A stretch of DNA of 10,347 bases, from NCBI GenBank assembly GCA_027576995.1, contig JANBQC010000802.1:1-10347 (forward strand), written 5' to 3'. A program made the translations under genes and the position numbers. Below are positions 7,662 to 10,347 of the stretch, piece by piece. How positions within the stretch are numbered: position 1 is the first letter of the stretch; each line of letters opens with the position of its first letter. This DNA comes from Dimargaris cristalligena (lineage: Eukaryota; Kickxellomycota; Dimargaritomycetes; Dimargaritales; Dimargaritaceae). The notes beneath the pieces were generated by a model that was not told the origin of the DNA, did not search any database, and saw nothing but the letters and a program-made list of their open reading frames with translations.

Positions 7662-7943
7662 ATATGGGAAAGTTTTAGCCAGGCTGTAAAACAATAAGTC
7701 CATTGGATAAGGCAAAAACCACTAGTTAATAATGGGTCTCTCATATTTTCCCATATGCATATGGGAGAAGTTCATATAAGCTGTATAACAAAAAATCCAT
7801 TAGATAAGGCCAATATTACTAGTTAAAAATGAATTTCCCATATATTCACCCATATACATGTAATGCAAACCCTTATATAGCTGAGCTAAATTTTACCAAC
7901 ATCATCCAAAACCTTATACAGCTGCACTGAATTCCACCCATCT
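7662..7943 (-). mobile_element. MITE-like inverted-repeat element, copy 5, split by a nested copy
   Basis: The two halves are 7662-7758 and 7903-7943. The left half starts ATATGGGAAAGTTTTAGCCA and runs through CACTAGTTAATAATGGGTCT to CCATATGC. The right half continues with CCAAAACCTTATACAGCTGC and ends at CACCCATCT. Joined, they give about 138 bp, close to the family length of 144 bp, in the order expected for a minus-oriented copy. The inserted sequence is copy 6. Confidence 0.85.
7759..7902 (-). mobile_element. MITE-like inverted-repeat element, copy 6 (complete, inside copy 5)
   Basis: Exactly 144 bp and in the same orientation as its host copy. It begins ATATGGGAGAAGTTCATATA, then AGCTGTATAA, and ends CTTATATAGCTGAGCTAAAT, then TTTACCAACAT. 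Against the reverse complement of copy 4 it aligns without gaps at 115 of 144 positions by hand count (80%). The right terminus is altered (ACCAACAT for ACCCATAT), so its target duplication cannot be read cleanly. Confidence 0.88.
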
Positions 7944-7979
7944 GCATGTGGTAAATGGCAAACACTAATAAAATATCAT

Positions 7980-8411
7980 CTTGCAGCATACTCTTTTTAT
8001 CATATTCCGGATGTGGATCTGGCTTATAAATGGATGGTTGCACTGTCCATGGCGGTCACTGACTAACTGTTCAATGTAATCCTTAATAACATGTCACCCT
8101 TGCGTTTCACCATAATTAAACCACAAATACTGGGTAAAGCAAATCCTCAAATGTCGATTAGTATTAGATCACATCCACACTATTACTACTGCACCCACTG
8201 CCAGTATTTCATACTGAATGTATTTAGCCCCTTTTACCATTGTGCTAGCCAGCTCAAAAACCCATAGCAGAGCCATATTCTTACATCAGTGCTCCCGAAT
8301 GCCATCCCTTTTAACATGTATATCCAGACAGAAATCCATAAAGAATACAAAGAGCCCACTCAACAAATTCATGTATTTGAGCAAGCAGCACACCAATTAA
8401 CAAGAACATGA
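7980..8411 (+). pseudogene. Stop-interrupted coding relic, possible RGS-like C-terminal pattern
   Basis: One plus frame from 7980 to the TGA at 8409 is broken by only two internal stops (TAA 8064-8066, TAG 8259-8261), both one C-to-T change from a Gln codon. The reading includes PDVDLAYKWMVALSMAV near 8007-8057, then LFNVILNNMSPLRF. The tail LPNAIPFN to QQIHVFEQAAHQL (about 8295-8399) resembles the end of an RGS domain, where an N-rich linker precedes an F-x-x-A-x helix. The resemblance is weak and the domain core is not recognisable. Its 144 codons with two stops are unusual for this AT content, which supports former coding function more than any named identity. Confidence 0.35.
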
Positions 8412-9301
8412 GGAGATGAGTACAATACTAGTGATATATCCATATGTTACCCATCCAATACAATATAAATAAGAATGGAAAATATACACATTTTCTGTGG
8501 TCTACGAAAATGATAAAAGCAAAAGTAAAGAGTGGATGTATGTCTAGTATAATGCTAACCTTTTGAGGGGCTCCATAGGGACATCCTTGAGAGGGTTAGT
8601 AGAGGGAGGAATCCCAGTTTGCTGTCCCCAGACAGTTCACCTTTCTTGGTCAAGTGGTACAGAGGGTTGGGCTTGATCAGTTTCAAGGGGTGTTACCTAG
8701 GTTAACTACTCTTAGCCCATCAAGAGTCCCAAGGATAGGCTTCTAATGGTAGATGGGGCTTAGGCTCGGCCAAGCAGGTCCTAGCACTAGGTAGGGGCAC
8801 AGTACTAACTAATAAATGCTACCAGATGCAGGTATAAATAAGGGACATATGGCAAGTATACTTACTAGTCAATAAAAGGGGAGTGGGTGTATATATAGTT
8901 TATTGGGATAAACTAGGGGGTAAGAATAAGTTAAGGAATTTAATAAGTCCCAATGGGGCCCAGTTATATATATGCAGGGACAACTCCAGAGGGAGGTCCC
9001 TAGTGAAGGATACTACTAAGACTAAGGTAAGGTAAATAGGCCAACTGGATGGCCATGGGGACTTGGAAGACTCTGATGGTAGCTGGAAGAGTCTTTGGAT
9101 TGGCACCAGAGTGATTAGTGTGAAATAAGGAGTCTGGAAGGGGAACAGTTATATGATATAGGTTAATCTCATAGTACCAGAGGTGACTATGGGAAGGTTA
9201 ATATGGTGCTATAAGGCCTAATAAGGACAGATGGCATAAAATCCAGTTTGTCAGATTAGAAGGGCTGACACCTGTTAGCCCCATATTTTTTTATATTTTC
9301 A
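8412..9301. other. AT-rich, CpG-poor region without a supported gene
   Basis: Only two CpG occur here (about 8505 and 8767). A 68-codon minus-strand ORF (8900-9106) and scattered shorter frames show no family features. The far end (about 9280-9301), with its T-rich run followed by TTTTCAG, looks like a 3' splice site leading into the membrane-protein relic. Confidence 0.4.
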
Positions 9302-10347
9302 GATTATTTTCAAGCCACGGAGAAGCCTTTCACTGGCACCACCCCTACCATGGTAGTTATACTTAAGCTGGCTGAGCATTAGTGGAAAGTTGTAATTTTG
9401 GCAGTTAGCTTGGCCCTGTTGTTCCAGGTTTCCCTTCCCAACAGCTTTTGTATGCATCTAACTAGGATGACCTTAGTTTACCTCACTGCCATTGCTTTCT
9501 TAATTACATATTGCTACCACTTAGGCCACTTTTTGTTCAAACTTAGTTGAAGAAAGGGTAGGACCATATCCAACTGAATAGGATTAAAAGTTAATTATAT
9601 TATCCCTCTCTATAATTTAAGTTAAGTATAAATCCTAACCTACATTGTATTGTTTAATATATTAATCACATATCCTTGTATTGTAGAGGCTCAGATAATT
9701 CTTTACAAAGTTGGTAGTCAGCCAACCCATCTCAGAAAATCCTGGCTACACACCATCCAAACAGTGATGTAGATAGTATTCATATTCATGTATATTGAAG
9801 CCACTGTGGTCTTACTCACTGTGTATGCCAACCCTGCCTCACCAACAGACTAGCATCCCTAACTCACTTCAGCAATATTTTAACAGGCTACTATTGTATT
9901 CACCATCGGGGTCTACTATTTTATGTACTCAGAGGCCAATGCTCAGTCCATTATCAAAAGGAAGCCCAGTTTGCTTCCCCACTGGCTTTAACTATGGGTC
10001 ATGGAAGCTGTTTTCCATGCCTGGGAGCTCTTCCAGATTTTACTAGATAGCCAGTATTCTAACAATAGTCAGCTTGGCACCAATTTATTTGCCTATTACA
10101 TCATATTAGGTATAGTGGTCACCAAGTTACTGTTAGCCATTCTCAGCATCACTATTCCACTCTTTACCATGTGGCATCATTCTGAGGGCATTTTTTTCAA
10201 CAGTTAGCTCACCTTGGGACCCAGGTACATCAAAAATTGGGGGGAAAGAATCTGCTTTAACAAACAAAGGCTCTGGTGATGTCCCCCCACCCCATTACTC
10301 AGTATGGGTGGCTTACACCCAAATACTTCATATTATTTGTGGCCAGG
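9302..10347 (+). pseudogene. Relic of a polytopic membrane protein with a preserved intron, runs off right edge
   Basis: A single plus frame gives repeated hydrophobic segments: WKVVILAVSLALLFQVSL (about 9383-9436), MTLVYLTAIAFLITY (about 9467-9511), IVFIFMYIEATVVLLTVYA (about 9776-9832), ATIVFTIGVYYFMY (about 9887-9928) and LFAYYIILGIVVTKLLLAIL (about 10085-10146). It is broken by stops at 9380, 9548, 9770, 9851, 9860, 9881, 9989, 10205 and 10277, mostly explainable as C-to-T changes of CAA, CAG or CGA. The frame continues to the right edge. Spacing suits a multi-pass receptor or transporter, but no family signature is visible. Rival frames are open for about 83 codons at 9795-10046, so the reading is not certain. 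Confidence 0.4.
9558..9686 (+). other. Putative spliceosomal intron in the membrane-protein relic
   Basis: 129 bases begin GTAGGACC and end TTGTAG, with CCTAACC (about 9634) or TTAATCAC (about 9662) as branch-site candidates. Its length is a multiple of three. Removing it joins GGG-side codon position 1 to AG, giving Glu, and keeps the hydrophobic frame on both sides. The AT-rich content contrasts with the flanks. The call depends on the relic frame being right. Confidence 0.3.

Noticed and set aside
1129..7943. The repeated elements as introner-type introns
   Set aside because: The ends are ATATGGG and CCCATAT, not GT and AG, and most copies lie outside genes.
8900..9106. 68-codon minus-strand ORF rich in Leu, Pro and Ser
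   Set aside because: Non-distinct composition expected from AT-rich, CpG-poor DNA, no supporting context.
6608..10347. Use of a variant genetic code (stops read as Trp or Gln) in the right half
   Set aside because: Stops of all three kinds occur, and the eIF3i gene of the same contig uses the standard code. Mutation of Gln, Arg and Trp codons explains them more simply.
5560..10347. Mitochondrial DNA inserted in the nucleus
   Set aside because: AT-rich and hydrophobic frames suggested it, but no mitochondrial gene was recognised and an intron of spliceosomal type and nuclear elements are present.

Overview
The window looks like nuclear DNA of a eukaryote, most likely a fungus. It holds a compact, intronless gene for translation factor eIF3i, a decayed copy of the ribosome-recycling ATPase ABCE1/Rli1, and the start of a secreted-protein gene. 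The exact lineage cannot be fixed from the sequence; an early-diverging fungus is only a guess.

Left half (1 to about 5,500): CpG-containing and gene-bearing. A minus-strand gene for a secreted protein begins at 296 and runs off the left edge. Two copies of a ~145-bp inverted-repeat element follow (1129-1274 and 1611-1754). Next comes an ABCE1/RLI1 relic (about 2008-2655) broken by frameshifts, an in-frame stop and an internal deletion. The one clearly intact gene is eIF3i (3419-4396, minus, 325 codons). A third copy of the element lies immediately upstream of its pyrimidine-rich leader. Between 4,890 and 5,100 there is a promoter-like cluster (CACGTG, inverted CCAAT, TATAAATA) with no convincing gene behind it, only a 37-codon ORF.

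Right half (about 5,500 to 10,347): AT-rich, almost without CpG (about 15 in 4.8 kb, and none for 1.7 kb between 6306 and 8008), and without an intact gene. It appears to hold decayed coding sequence: a possible Myb/SANT-like relic split by an element copy (5916-6606), a stop-interrupted frame at 7980-8411, and a hydrophobic, probably polytopic membrane-protein relic with what looks like a preserved intron (9302 to the right edge). Two more element copies sit here, one inserted inside the other (7662-7943 with 7759-7902 nested).

The six copies of one short transposon-like family on both sides of the composition boundary suggest that both halves belong to the same genome. The contrast then reflects a real compartment change: an active, CpG-bearing gene zone next to a zone eroded by C-to-T type mutation. 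No operon or pathway links the genes. The story of the window is gene decay, a non-autonomous DNA element family, and a methylation-like or RIP-like mutational footprint.
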